Part shown: piece after piece, positions 42,475 through 52,179 of the stretch
Numbering within the stretch: the first letter of the stretch is position 1
Layout: the number at the start of each line of letters is the position of its first letter
DNA from: Candidatus Brevundimonas phytovorans
GTDB taxonomy: Bacteria; Pseudomonadota; Alphaproteobacteria; Caulobacterales; Caulobacteraceae
DNA length: 64,000 bases
Direction: 5' to 3'
NCBI GenBank assembly: GCA_029203145.1
Contig: CP119309.1
Location: 645,001-709,000, forward strand
Program-made: the position numbers and the translations under genes
Notes under the pieces: generated by a model
The model's database searches: none
What the model was told of the DNA's origin: nothing
What the model saw: only the letters and a program-made list of their open reading frames with translations

Positions 42475-44234
42475 TGGATTTGAATATGTCAGCAGACAGC
42501 GTAACCGGCGCCCTCTTCATGGCCCAATGCCTGAAGAACGAGGGGGTCGAGAAGGTCTTTGGCCAGTGCGGCCACACCAACTACGCCCTGATCGACGCCT
42601 GCGACCGGCTGGGCATCGAATATGTCTCGTTCCGTCACGAGCAGCAGGCGGTTCACGCCGCCGACGCCTATTATCGCGTGTCGCGCAAGCTGGCGGTGAT
42701 CAACGTCCACCTGTCGCCCGGCCTGACCAATACCGTGACCGGCGTGGCTTCGGCGGCGATGGACGGGACGCCGATGCTGGTCATCACCGGCAACACCCCG
42801 ACCTATCACCACCCGCGCGAGGCGCATCAGAGCATGCGCCTGCACGCCGACGCGTCGCAGGGGGATATCTTCAAGCCGATTTGCAAACGGGTCTGGCGCG
42901 TCGACGACGCCCGTCATCTGCCTGATGTCATGCATCGGGCCCTGAACATCGCCCAGACCGGACGGCCCGGGGCCGTGCTGCTGGACATTCCGATGGATGT
43001 CTTCGCCCAGAAGATTTCGGCCGAGGCCCAGACCCGCTCGCGGCGTCCCAACTTCGCCCGCCCCATGGGCGACGCCGAGGGCGTGGCCGAGGCCGTCGCC
43101 ATGCTGAAGGCGGCGAGCAATCCGGTCATCTTCGCCGGCAACGGCGTGGCCTTGTCCGGCGCCTATGATGCGCTGAAGGCGCTGGCGGAAAAACTGGGCG
43201 CGCCGGTGGCCACCACCCTGGTGGGCAAGGGCGTGTTCCCCGAGAACCACCCCCTGTCGCTGGGTACGACGGGCATCTGGGGCGCGCGCGTCGCCAATGA
43301 CACGACGCGCACCGCTGATGTCATCCTGGCCGTGGGCACCGCCTTTGGCGAGGCGGACTGCAGCTCCTGGCGGCCCGAGCACACCTTCAATATTCCCGGC
43401 ACGAAACTGATTCAGATCGACCTGGATCCGCAGGAGATCGGCAAGAGCTATCCGGTCGATATCGGCATCGTCGGCGACGCCCGCGCCACCCTGGCCCAGC
43501 TGTCGGCGGCCCTCGGCGAGCAGCCCCGCCCTCAGGCAGTGGTCGCAGCTCAGCGCGCGCGGCTGGACGGCGCCAAGGCGGCCTGGCGCGAGGAACTGAA
43601 GGAAACGCAGGAGATCGACACCAAGCCGATCCACCCGGCGCGCCTGCTGAAGGTCCTGTCCGACGCCGCCCCCGCCGACGCCATCTTCGTCACCGATGTG
43701 GGCTGGAACAAGAACGGCGCCGGCCAGCAACTGGAGATCCAGGGCCGCAACGGCTTCCTGACCAGCGGCGGCATGGCGACCATGGGCTATTCCCCCGCCG
43801 CCGCCGTCGGCGCCGCCATGGGCGCGCCGCATCGCAAGGTGCTGGGTCTGGTCGGCGACGGTGGTCTGATGTCGGTGCTGGGCGCGCTGACGACGGCGGT
43901 CGAGCTGGATATCCCGGTGCTCTGGGTCCTGTTCAACAACTTCTGCTACTCGACCATCCGCACCGTCGGCACGACCTATTTCAATAACAAGCAGGGCACC
44001 GAATTCCGCTCTCCGGACGGTGAACTCTACAACCCCGACTTCCAGCTTCTGGCCAAGTCGTTCGGCATCCAGTCGGCCCTGATCGAGGAGCCGGACGATC
44101 TGGTGGCCGGCGTTCGCGCCGCCATGGCCGAGCGGGGTCCCTTCCTGCTGGAAGTGCGCACGCGTGGCGACGTGCCGATGCCGCGCACCGGCTACTGGGA
44201 CATCGCCGACTTCCTGGCGACCGGCAATGACTGA
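42474..44234 (+). CDS. thiamine-diphosphate-dependent enzyme (acetolactate synthase/oxalyl-CoA decarboxylase-like)
   Basis: 586 residues with the three-domain fold of the ThDP decarboxylase/carboligase family. The N-terminal Pyr domain has the activating Glu56 in 'FRHEQQA'. A central cofactor-fold domain follows. The C-terminal PP domain has the 'GDGGLMSVLGAL...NN' Mg/ThDP motif at about residues 462-490. It starts at ATG 42474 overlapping the ALDH stop (TGATG); ATG 42486 is an alternative. The next gene overlaps its 3' end. Next to a CaiB-type CoA transferase it could be a 2-hydroxyacyl-CoA lyase or an oxalyl-CoA decarboxylase relative. A keto-acid decarboxylase or carboligase is equally compatible. 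Confidence 0.85.
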   Translation: MDLNMSADSVTGALFMAQCLKNEGVEKVFGQCGHTNYALIDACDRLGIEYVSFRHEQQAVHAADAYYRVSRKLAVINVHLSPGLTNTVTGVASAAMDGTPMLVITGNTPTYHHPREAHQSMRLHADASQGDIFKPICKRVWRVDDARHLPDVMHRALNIAQTGRPGAVLLDIPMDVFAQKISAEAQTRSRRPNFARPMGDAEGVAEAVAMLKAASNPVIFAGNGVALSGAYDALKALAEKLGAPVATTLVGKGVFPENHPLSLGTTGIWGARVANDTTRTADVILAVGTAFGEADCSSWRPEHTFNIPGTKLIQIDLDPQEIGKSYPVDIGIVGDARATLAQLSAALGEQPRPQAVVAAQRARLDGAKAAWREELKETQEIDTKPIHPARLLKVLSDAAPADAIFVTDVGWNKNGAGQQLEIQGRNGFLTSGGMATMGYSPAAAVGAAMGAPHRKVLGLVGDGGLMSVLGALTTAVELDIPVLWVLFNNFCYSTIRTVGTTYFNNKQGTEFRSPDGELYNPDFQLLAKSFGIQSALIEEPDDLVAGVRAAMAERGPFLLEVRTRGDVPMPRTGYWDIADFLATGND

Positions 44235-45501
44235 CGCGCCGCCGCTTCATCAGGGTCTCCACCGACGGGACTATCAGCCGGACGCGACCGGCCCGCTGGA
44301 CGGGGTGCGGGTGCTGGACATGTCGCGCCTGTTCGCGGGCAATGTCCTGACCCAGATCCTGGGCGATTTCGGCGCCGAGGTGATCAAGGTCGAGCCGCCC
44401 GCCGGCGACACCTTGCGCGGCTGGAAGACCCAGGGCGTCTCGACGCACTGGAAGATCTACGCGCGCAACAAGAAAAGCCTGGGTCTGGACCTGCGTAATC
44501 CGCAGGCGAAGGACATCTTCCTGAAGCTGGTCCCGACGGCGGCCATCCTGGTCGAGAGCTTCCGTCCCGGCGTGCTGGAGAAGATGGGCTTCAGCCCCGA
44601 GACCTTGCAGGCCATCAACCCCAGGCTGGTGATCGTGCGGGTCTCGGGCTGGGGGCAGGGCGGGCCTTACGGTCAGCGCCCCGGCTTTGGCACGGTGATC
44701 GAGGGCATGTCGGGCTTCGCCGCCATCAATGGCTTCGACGACCGCGAGCCGGTGCTGCCGCCCATGTATCTGGCGGACGGCGTGGCGGGCTCCTATGGCG
44801 CCTCGGCGGCTCTTTTGGCCCTGCGTGAGGCGGAGCGCCCGGACGGGAAGGGCCAGGTAATCGACCTGCCGCTCTATGATCCCCTGTTCGCCCTGCTGGG
44901 GCCGCAGGCGGCCAACTATCGATTGTCCGGCCAGGCCCGCAAACGCGAAGGCAGCCGGTCCAGCAACTCGGCGCCGCGCAACGTCTACCGCTGCCGGGAC
45001 GGCAAGTATGTCGGCCTGTCGGGTTCGACCCAGACCATGGCCATGCGCATTCTCAAGGCGATCGGGCGCGATGATCTGACTTCCGATCCGCGCTTCGCCA
45101 CCAATGCGGACCGGCTGGCGAATGTGGTCGAACTGGACGCCGCCATAGGCGACTTCATCGGCCGCCACGATCAGGCGGAGCTTGTGGCTCTGATGGAGGC
45201 CGCGGAGGTTACGGTCGGCCCGATCTACGACATCGCCCAGATCATGCAGGACCCGCACGTCATCGAGCGCGAGATCCTGGCCGACTATCCCGACCCCGAG
45301 CTTGATCAGCTGCCCATGCATCACGTGGTGCCGCGCCTTTCGGAAACGCCGGGATCGATCCGGGCGGCGGCGCCGGCTCTGGGCGAGCACAATGCCGAAC
45401 TGCTGGCCGAGTTGGGCCTGGATGAGGTCCAGGTCGCTGGCCTGATGGCCGAGGGGGTCGTCGCCGGCGCCATGCCGCCTCAGGCGGAGGATGCGGCATG
45501 A
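44227..45501 (+). CDS. CaiB/BaiF-type (family III) CoA transferase
   Basis: 424 residues. Family III blocks are visible: 'GPLDGVRVLDMSRLFAGN', 'DFGAEVIKVEPPAGDTLRGW', 'NKKSLGLDLRNPQAKDIF' and 'SGWGQGGPYGQRPGFG', with the likely catalytic Asp in 'MYLADGVAGSYGA'. Such enzymes move CoA between carboxylic acids. ATG 44227 overlaps the ThDP gene by 8 bases. The next gene overlaps by four (ATGA). The acid activated is unknown. Confidence 0.9.
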   Translation: MTDAPPLHQGLHRRDYQPDATGPLDGVRVLDMSRLFAGNVLTQILGDFGAEVIKVEPPAGDTLRGWKTQGVSTHWKIYARNKKSLGLDLRNPQAKDIFLKLVPTAAILVESFRPGVLEKMGFSPETLQAINPRLVIVRVSGWGQGGPYGQRPGFGTVIEGMSGFAAINGFDDREPVLPPMYLADGVAGSYGASAALLALREAERPDGKGQVIDLPLYDPLFALLGPQAANYRLSGQARKREGSRSSNSAPRNVYRCRDGKYVGLSGSTQTMAMRILKAIGRDDLTSDPRFATNADRLANVVELDAAIGDFIGRHDQAELVALMEAAEVTVGPIYDIAQIMQDPHVIEREILADYPDPELDQLPMHHVVPRLSETPGSIRAAAPALGEHNAELLAELGLDEVQVAGLMAEGVVAGAMPPQAEDAA

Positions 45502-46382
45502 CCCTGGTCTGGCGTTCGCTCCAATATGTCCCGGCCCATCGCGACAAGCATGTGACCTCGTCGCGGTTGGCCCAGGCGGACGCCGTCATCCTCGATCTGG
45601 AAGACGCGGTGCCGACCGAGGACAAGGCCGCCGCACGCAAGGCCCTCAAGTCGGCGGTGAAGACCGTCGGGCGCTGGGGCGCGGACGTGCTGGTGCGGAT
45701 CAACGCCGAGCCGGACCTGGCGGACGCCGATATCCCCGCCGCTGTGGCCGCCGGCGCCATCGCCCTGGTCGTGCCCAAGGTCGAAGGCGCGGACGACATC
45801 CTGCGTCTGGAACCGGTCATCGCGGCGGCTGAACGGGCGGCGGGGCGGGAGATCGGTGAGACGCGCCTGGTGGTTCTGATCGAGACCGCCCGCGGCTTCC
45901 TGTCGATGTCGGCCAGCCTGGGGGCCAGCGAGCGGATCGCTGCGGTCAATCTGGGCAATGAGGATTTCGCGCGCGACCTGGGGGTCGAGCCGTCAGAGGA
46001 ACTGCTGACCTATCCGCGTCAGCAGATGATCATCGCCGCCGTGGCGGCCGGGGTTCTGCCCTTGGGCCTGGCGGGACCGGCCACGCGCTTTGACGATCTG
46101 GAGTCCTATCGCCGGCTGGCTGAGCGCTCGCGGCGGCTGGGCCATGTCGGCGCCACCTGCATCCATCCCGATCAGATCGCCGTGCTGAACCAGGTCTTCG
46201 CGCCGAGCGAGGCCGAGGTGTCCGAGGCCCTGGCGATCGTGGACGCCGCCCGGATGGCCGGGCAGGGCGCCTTCGCAGTCAACGGCAGGATGATCGACAA
46301 ACCTGTCTTGAGTAGGGCGGTCAGAGTGCTTGATCGCAAGAGTTCAATAGAGAGCAAGTTCAAATCTAGTTCCAAGAAATAA
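45498..46382 (+). CDS. CitE-like acyl-CoA lyase (HpcH/HpaI aldolase family)
   Basis: 294 residues of the CitE/malyl-CoA lyase group, which cleave or form 3-hydroxyacyl-CoA bonds with Mg. Visible are 'VILDLEDAVP', the Arg in 'LVRINA', the metal-binding Glu in 'LIETARGF' and Asp in 'GNEDFARDLG', and 'GATCIHPDQI'. It overlaps the CoA transferase by ATGA, so its substrate is probably the CoA ester that enzyme makes. The last 20 residues are a Ser/Lys-rich tail with AT-rich codons unlike the rest of the gene, possibly a recent extension. Confidence 0.87.
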   Translation: MTLVWRSLQYVPAHRDKHVTSSRLAQADAVILDLEDAVPTEDKAAARKALKSAVKTVGRWGADVLVRINAEPDLADADIPAAVAAGAIALVVPKVEGADDILRLEPVIAAAERAAGREIGETRLVVLIETARGFLSMSASLGASERIAAVNLGNEDFARDLGVEPSEELLTYPRQQMIIAAVAAGVLPLGLAGPATRFDDLESYRRLAERSRRLGHVGATCIHPDQIAVLNQVFAPSEAEVSEALAIVDAARMAGQGAFAVNGRMIDKPVLSRAVRVLDRKSSIESKFKSSSKK

Positions 46383-46430
46383 AACAAAAACGGCGGCTCA
46401 AAAAGAAGTCGCCAATATGGGGAGTATGCA

Positions 46431-49232
46431 ATGCGTAAGGAAGATCGGAGCTCGCTGTCTGTCAGCGAGGGGAGAAACATCCGTCGTATTCTGATGGGAA
46501 CCGTCGCGGCGGTCGGAATTCTGTCGGTCAGCCCGGTTCTGGCTCAGGAACAGGAGGCCGAACCGGAAGCGGACCAGGCCGTTCAGGTCGAGGACGTTAT
46601 CGTCACCGGCACGGCCATCCGGGGCGTGGCGCCCGTTGGCTCGGCCACCGTCGGCATGACGCGCGAGGACCTGGTCCAGGCCCCGGCGCGTGACGCCAGC
46701 GCCCTGGTCGCCAGTCTGCCTCAGGCCTCCAGCCAGGGCACGACCCTGGCCTCGTCGGGCGGCCGCGCCGCCGGCGTCAATCTTCGCGGCCTCGGCAACA
46801 ACGCCACCCTGGTCCTGTTCGACAGCCGACGTGTCGTGCCCCAGGGCGGCAACGCCCAGGTGTCCGATCCCAACCTCATCCCCTTCTCCGCGATCGAGCG
46901 GGTCGAGGTCGTCACCGACGGCGCTTCGGCCATCTATGGCTCGGACGCCGTGGCCGGCGTGGTCAACTACATCACCCGTCGCAACTATGACGGGGCCGAG
47001 GTCACGACCCGCTACACCAACTCGCTCTATAACCAGTATGTAGTTGATGGCGTCGTCGGCAAGACCTGGGCGGGCGGCAGCGCCATGTTCGCCGGGTCAT
47101 GGGACAAGAACGACAGCGTTCCACGCAGCGAGCGCGACTATATGCTGCTGGACCTGCGGCCCTTTGGCGGGAACGACAATCGCCTGGTCGGCACGACCGT
47201 CTATCCCGACGCGCCCGGCGCCCTGATCATCGGCAACACCGTCTATGGCCTGCCGAGCACCAATGGCGCGGTGCCGACGGCGGCGGACGTCATCGCCTTG
47301 CGCGGCGACCCCGAGTTGTATGATTCCTCGTATCTCTATGACTTCTACACGGCCCGCGAACGCCATGCGGCCATGTTCAAGCTGCGCCAGGAAGTCGCCC
47401 CCGGTTTCGAGCTTGGCTACACTGGCATCTATAATCTGCGGACCAATGAGTCGCGGTCCGGTGACGGCTTCGAGCGGGTCGCCATCCGCCTGACGCCCGG
47501 CAGCCCCTACTATATTCCGGGCATGCCCAATCCGACGGCGAACCAGACCGTCGTCTACAACTACTCGCTCAACAATCCCGACACCTCGCGCGATCAGAAA
47601 AACCGCGAGGAGACGATCAATCATTCGATCGACATGACGCTGGAGCTGCCCAAGGACTATCGGTTCTCGGGTCTGCTGACCTACGGCAAGACGGACTCGT
47701 GCAACGTCTGTCAGCCGCAGGTGAATACGACCGTCGCCAACGTCATCGCCAATGACCTGTCCTGGGGGTTCAATCCCTTCCTGCAAGGACCGCAGGCGGG
47801 CGCTGACGCCTTGGTCGGCGGCTTCATCCAGCAATACGACACTGTGCTGTTCGACGCTGTGGGCAAGGTGGATGGGGTTCTGTTCGACCTGCCGGCGGGT
47901 TCAGTCCGTCTGGCGGCGGGCACGGAATATTCGCGCTACAAACTTTACCTGAAGGCGCAGAACACCCTGAACCTCGCCGGCGACTATCAGGTCTCGCGCT
48001 TCACCAAGAGCGCGCGCGATGTGAAATCGGCCTTTGGCGAAGTCTTCGTGCCCATCGTGTCGAACGACATGGGCGTACCCTTCATGCAGTCGCTCGATCT
48101 GAGCGCCGCCATTCGCTACGACAGCTATTCGGATGCGGGCGACACCACCAATCCCAAGATCGGCCTGACCTGGCGACCGACCGATGAACTGCTGATCCGC
48201 GGCAGCTGGGGCACCTCGTTCCGGGCCCCGACCCTGATCGAGGCCAACCCGGCCACGGTCGGTCAGACCAACCGGGTCTATGTCAGCAATGGCCTGAACG
48301 ATCCGACCATCCCGATCACCAATGTGTCCTCGGGTCAGAGCGCGGTCCTGTCGCGGACTGGCAATACCGAGGGCCTGCGGCCGGAATCGGCGACCATCTG
48401 GTCGCTGGGCGGGGATTATCGCCCCAACTACCTGCCGTCGCTGAAGCTGAGCGTCACCTATTACAACGTCAGCTACGAAGACCGCATTGAGAACCTGCCG
48501 AACCAGACGCTGATCCTTTCCAGCCCGGCCAATCTGGAACTGTACAAGGACTTCTTCATCAAGGCGCCGCAGCCGACGACCTGCGTCAACGGCGACTACT
48601 CGACCTATAATCCGGCCTACCTGCCGTGGTTGACCGACAAGAACGCGGTCTTCTCGCCATCGACCATCAACGACTGCTCCATGGTCGGGATCATCGCCGG
48701 CGGGCGTCTGAACCTGGGCCAGGTGAAGCAGAGCGGGCTCGATTTCGGCGCCAACTATCTGCACGAGACCACCTTCGGCGACTTCACCTTCAACGCCAGC
48801 TTCTCCAAGGTTCTGAACCTGGAGAAGAGCGTGGTGGCGGGCGGTCCCCTGTTCGACGCCCTGGACACCTATGGCTTCCAGGTGTCCGAGCGCGGGCGCT
48901 TCAACGTCAACTATCGTCGGGGCGGGCTGAGCGCCAACCTGAGCGCCAACTACGTCGGGTCCTACCTGAACAATGCGACCATCACCGTGAACGGGGTCAA
49001 GTTGCCCGAGACGGAAGTCCCGACCTGGACGACCTGGGATGCGGGCGTGGCCTATTCCTTCGAGGACGGCCGCTTTGGCGGCGCGCTCGACGGGGTTCGC
49101 CTGGCGGTCAATGTCCAGAACCTGTCTGACGAACAGCCGCCCATCGTGCTCAGCGGCACGACGGCTGTCGACCTGGGCAATCACAACCCGTTCGGTCGGG
49201 TCTGGTCGCTTGAACTGACCAAGGCGTTCTGA
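46431..49232 (+). CDS. TonB-dependent receptor (uptake of cluster substrate)
   Basis: 933 residues with an extended N-terminal signal peptide (basic for about 19 residues, core 'ILMGTVAAVGILSVSPVLAQ'). A TonB-box-like 'VEDVIVTGT' follows, then the plug domain ('VNLRGLGNNATLVLFDSRRV', 'IERVEVVTDGASAIYGSDAVAGVVNYIT') and a barrel ending in Phe. It belongs to the large substrate-transporting TBDR group abundant in Caulobacterales. Position within the catabolic cluster suggests it imports the cluster's substrate. ATG 46431 is preceded by GGGGAG. Confidence 0.92.
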   Translation: MRKEDRSSLSVSEGRNIRRILMGTVAAVGILSVSPVLAQEQEAEPEADQAVQVEDVIVTGTAIRGVAPVGSATVGMTREDLVQAPARDASALVASLPQASSQGTTLASSGGRAAGVNLRGLGNNATLVLFDSRRVVPQGGNAQVSDPNLIPFSAIERVEVVTDGASAIYGSDAVAGVVNYITRRNYDGAEVTTRYTNSLYNQYVVDGVVGKTWAGGSAMFAGSWDKNDSVPRSERDYMLLDLRPFGGNDNRLVGTTVYPDAPGALIIGNTVYGLPSTNGAVPTAADVIALRGDPELYDSSYLYDFYTARERHAAMFKLRQEVAPGFELGYTGIYNLRTNESRSGDGFERVAIRLTPGSPYYIPGMPNPTANQTVVYNYSLNNPDTSRDQKNREETINHSIDMTLELPKDYRFSGLLTYGKTDSCNVCQPQVNTTVANVIANDLSWGFNPFLQGPQAGADALVGGFIQQYDTVLFDAVGKVDGVLFDLPAGSVRLAAGTEYSRYKLYLKAQNTLNLAGDYQVSRFTKSARDVKSAFGEVFVPIVSNDMGVPFMQSLDLSAAIRYDSYSDAGDTTNPKIGLTWRPTDELLIRGSWGTSFRAPTLIEANPATVGQTNRVYVSNGLNDPTIPITNVSSGQSAVLSRTGNTEGLRPESATIWSLGGDYRPNYLPSLKLSVTYYNVSYEDRIENLPNQTLILSSPANLELYKDFFIKAPQPTTCVNGDYSTYNPAYLPWLTDKNAVFSPSTINDCSMVGIIAGGRLNLGQVKQSGLDFGANYLHETTFGDFTFNASFSKVLNLEKSVVAGGPLFDALDTYGFQVSERGRFNVNYRRGGLSANLSANYVGSYLNNATITVNGVKLPETEVPTWTTWDAGVAYSFEDGRFGGALDGVRLAVNVQNLSDEQPPIVLSGTTAVDLGNHNPFGRVWSLELTKAF

Positions 49233-49243
49233 GCCGGCCTGGG

Positions 49244-49283
49244 CCGGGGGCGGCGAGGGGCCGCCTCCGGTCGAGGTGTTTTT
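49244..49283 (+). terminator. hairpin with T-tract after the TBDR gene
   Basis: An 11-pair stem, ccgggggcggc (49244-49254) with gccgcctccgg (49260-49270), has one G-T wobble and a five-base loop. Nine bases later comes ttttt (49279-49283). It begins 12 bases after the receptor stop. It may be a partial terminator that lowers expression of the downstream ThuA-PQQ genes. Confidence 0.5.
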
Positions 49284-49298
49284 CTGAGGAGGGACCAA

Positions 49299-50180
49299 GT
49301 GATCAAATTGAAGATGATGCTGGCGGCGCTGATGACGGCGACAGCCGTCTGGGCGGGCGCTGGCTTCGCCGCCGCCCAGGCGCCCGCGCCGGGCCAGGCC
49401 ATGGCCGACCCCTATGCCGGGCAGAAGAAGCTGCTGGTCATCGCCGACGTCCAGACCGGCTTCCATCACGACTCGATCAATCACGCGATGGCGGTCATCG
49501 AGCAGATGGGGCGCGAAAGCGGAGCCTATGTCGCCTTCCTTCGCACCGACTCCCAGTTGATCACCCGCGCGCCCATCCTCGGGACCGGCACACGTTATGA
49601 GGGGCGGCCCGTCAACGCCCGCAACCTCAACTATTTCGACGCCGTCTTCCTGCTGAGCAGCGGCTCGGGCAACCTGTCCGAGCAGCAGAAGGCCGACCTG
49701 CTGGCCTTCGTCAAAGAGGACGGCAAGGGTTTCATCGGCGGCCACGCCGCGACGATCGCCTTCTATGACTGGCCTGACTATGGCGAGATGATCGGCGGCT
49801 TCATGGCCGGCGAGTACCGGGTCGAGCCGACCGGCGTCATCGTGTCGGACCCGAACTTCCCAGGCGCGGCCGGCCTGCCGACCACCATCACCGATCAGTT
49901 TCCCTATATGGGCGCGCCCTATGTGAAGGGCGGCGTCCACACCATCCTGCGCCTTGATCCGTCGCGGCTGACGCCCGAGCAGCTGGCGCGCCGTCCTGAC
50001 GGCGACTTCCCCGTCGCCTGGGCCAAGACCTACGGCAAGGGCCGGGTCTTCGTCAGTTCGCTCGGCCACGTCGAGCAGATCTGGGACGACCCCGCCGTCC
50101 GCACTTTCCATCTCGAAGGCATAAAGTGGGCCCTCGGCCTGACCGACGCCGACGTCACGCCCGACGCGCCCCAACAATGA
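49299..50180 (+). CDS. ThuA-domain periplasmic protein
   Basis: 293 residues: a signal peptide (to about residue 27, 'GFAAAQA') and a ThuA-like glutamine-amidotransferase-fold domain. Family signs are 'TGFHHDSINHAMAVIE' near residue 52, 'FDAVFLLSSG', 'GKGFIGGHAAT' and 'YGKGRVFVSSLGH'. ThuA-like proteins are frequent next to carbohydrate oxidation genes, but their biochemical role is poorly defined. The start is GTG 49299 with a strong GAGGAGGGA seven bases upstream. The PQQ dehydrogenase gene starts 20 bases after its stop. Confidence 0.88.
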   Translation: MIKLKMMLAALMTATAVWAGAGFAAAQAPAPGQAMADPYAGQKKLLVIADVQTGFHHDSINHAMAVIEQMGRESGAYVAFLRTDSQLITRAPILGTGTRYEGRPVNARNLNYFDAVFLLSSGSGNLSEQQKADLLAFVKEDGKGFIGGHAATIAFYDWPDYGEMIGGFMAGEYRVEPTGVIVSDPNFPGAAGLPTTITDQFPYMGAPYVKGGVHTILRLDPSRLTPEQLARRPDGDFPVAWAKTYGKGRVFVSSLGHVEQIWDDPAVRTFHLEGIKWALGLTDADVTPDAPQQ

Positions 50181-50200
50181 AAATCGCAAAGGAACGCCCC

Positions 50201-52171
50201 ATGACCAGACGCTCCCTGAAAGGCGTCGGCGCCTGCCTGTCGCTGATCCTCATGGCCGGAACCCCGGCTCTGGCCCAGACCGCCGGCGCCCAAACCTCTG
50301 GCTCCCAGACTGACGACGGCAAGACGTGGCGCAGCTATGGCCAGAACCCCGGCGCGACCAACTTCTCGCCCCTGACGCAGATCACGCCCGACAATGTCGG
50401 CCAATTGAAGCGCGCCTGGACATTCCGCTACGGCGGGGGCACGGACGAGGAGGGCGACCGCGGTCTGGATCACCGCTGGGAGGTGACGCCCCTGGTGATC
50501 GATGGCGTGATGTACGTCTCGACCCCGACCAATCCCAACCTGCCCGACCTCAAGTCCACCATCACCGCCCTGTCGCCCGAGACCGGCGAGGTGCTGTGGA
50601 AATGGGAATCCGAGCGCAATATCCACGGTCGCGGCATCGCCTGGTGGCCGGGTGACGAGACCCACGGTCCGCGCATCCTCTTCGCCACCGACAAGGGCTA
50701 TCTGGCGGCGCTGGACGTGCGCACGCGTCAACTGGCGACGGACTTCGGCCAGAACGGTCAGGTCGACGCCTATGTGGGCGTGGCGTCCGAGGTCGTGGGT
50801 GAAAGCCGCCGTGACACCTTCACCATTCCCAACCCGGTCGCCATCTACAAGAACCTGATGATCACCGGCGCTCGCCCCGGCGAGATGGGACCGCCCGGGC
50901 CGCGCGGCGACGTGCGCGCCTGGGACGTCCGCACCGGCGAACTGGTCTGGTCCTTCCACACCGTGCCCCAGCCGGGCGAGGCCAACCACGAGGGTTATGT
51001 CGGCGACGAGTGGAAAGACCGCAGCGGCGCCAACGTCTGGTCGACCATCACCATCGACGAGGAAAACGGAATCGTCTTCGCCCCCGTTGGCGATCTGAAC
51101 GGCCGCGCCCAGGGCTCCGAGCTTTACGCCAACAGCCTGATTGCGCTGGATGCTCAGACCGGCGCGTTGAAATGGCACCATCAGGTCACGCACAAGGACC
51201 TGTGGGACTGGGACATGCCGACCCCGCCGGTTCTGGTGAACTTCCGCGAGGGCGACCGCACCATTCCGGGCGTGGCCCTGACCGGCAAGCAAAGCCTGCT
51301 GTTCGTCTATGACCGACTGACCGGCCGCCCTCTGCATCAGATCGAGGAGCGTCCGACCCCGCGCAGCGACGATCCGGCCGATGAGGCCTGGCCGACCCAG
51401 CCTTTCCCGGTGCGCCCCGGCCCGCTGGCGCGCGTGACGATGACGCGCGACGAAATCCCCAATCTCACGCCCGAGCAGCACGCCTACTGCACTGCCTTCT
51501 GGGATGAGAACAACATCCAGGTGACGGGCCTGTACGGGCGTCCGCTGATGACACGCGGCACCCTCAGCTTCCCCTCGACCCTGGGCGGGCCGAACTGGGG
51601 CGGGCCGTCCTACAGCCCGACGTCCGACGTCTTCATCGTCAATGTTCAGAACATGGGCCAATTCCGCGCCGCCGGCCCGGTGACGCCGATGTTCGGGGGG
51701 CCGCGGCCGCCGCGTCGTCGCGGGCCAGCCGATCCGAACGCGCCGATCACCCAGTCGGGCTTCAGCTACCGTATCGACGCCGACACCATGCTGCCCTGCA
51801 CGCCGACGCCCTGGGGCGAGCTGGTCGCGGTCGACATCAGCAAGGGCGAGATCCTGTGGCGCGCGCCGCTGGGGACCATTCCGGGGCTGAAGACCGATGT
51901 AGCCACCGGCTCGCGCAACCTGGGCGGCAACATCCAGACCGCCGGCGGCCTGGTCTTCATCGGCGCGACCAACGACCAGACCTTCCGGGCCTTCGACGCC
52001 CGGACCGGCGAGGTGAAGTGGTCGGTCGAACTGGACGCCAGCGCCCACTCCACACCCGTCACCTACCTCGGAAAGGACGGCAAACAGTATGTCGTCGTGA
52101 CCGGGGCAGGGGGCACAGCCGTCGCCGCCAGACGAATGTCGGACACCCTCAACGCCTTCGTCCTCCCCTAG
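50201..52171 (+). CDS. PQQ-dependent (quinoprotein) dehydrogenase, periplasmic
   Basis: 656 residues: a signal peptide to about residue 27 ('GTPALAQ'), then an eight-bladed quinoprotein propeller. Tryptophan-docking repeats 'ALSPETGEVLWKWES', 'AWDVRTGELVWSFH', 'ALDAQTGALKWHH', 'DISKGEILWRA' and 'FDARTGEVKWSVE' mark the blades. 'DLWDWDMPTPPVL' and 'GGNIQTAGGLVFIGATND' are typical of the soluble glucose-dehydrogenase-like group. There are no N-terminal membrane helices and no fused cytochrome domain, so it needs a separate electron acceptor; the cytochrome at 53575 is the obvious candidate. ATG 50201 has AAAGGA upstream; ATG 50177 is possible. No PQQ biosynthesis genes are in the window. Confidence 0.88.
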   Translation: MTRRSLKGVGACLSLILMAGTPALAQTAGAQTSGSQTDDGKTWRSYGQNPGATNFSPLTQITPDNVGQLKRAWTFRYGGGTDEEGDRGLDHRWEVTPLVIDGVMYVSTPTNPNLPDLKSTITALSPETGEVLWKWESERNIHGRGIAWWPGDETHGPRILFATDKGYLAALDVRTRQLATDFGQNGQVDAYVGVASEVVGESRRDTFTIPNPVAIYKNLMITGARPGEMGPPGPRGDVRAWDVRTGELVWSFHTVPQPGEANHEGYVGDEWKDRSGANVWSTITIDEENGIVFAPVGDLNGRAQGSELYANSLIALDAQTGALKWHHQVTHKDLWDWDMPTPPVLVNFREGDRTIPGVALTGKQSLLFVYDRLTGRPLHQIEERPTPRSDDPADEAWPTQPFPVRPGPLARVTMTRDEIPNLTPEQHAYCTAFWDENNIQVTGLYGRPLMTRGTLSFPSTLGGPNWGGPSYSPTSDVFIVNVQNMGQFRAAGPVTPMFGGPRPPRRRGPADPNAPITQSGFSYRIDADTMLPCTPTPWGELVAVDISKGEILWRAPLGTIPGLKTDVATGSRNLGGNIQTAGGLVFIGATNDQTFRAFDARTGEVKWSVELDASAHSTPVTYLGKDGKQYVVVTGAGGTAVAARRMSDTLNAFVLP

Positions 52172-52179
52172 CGCCGACC

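Noticed and set aside
47901..50189. A 762-codon minus-strand frame across the TBDR-ThuA junction
   Set aside because: It spans two well-supported plus-strand genes and has no domain features.
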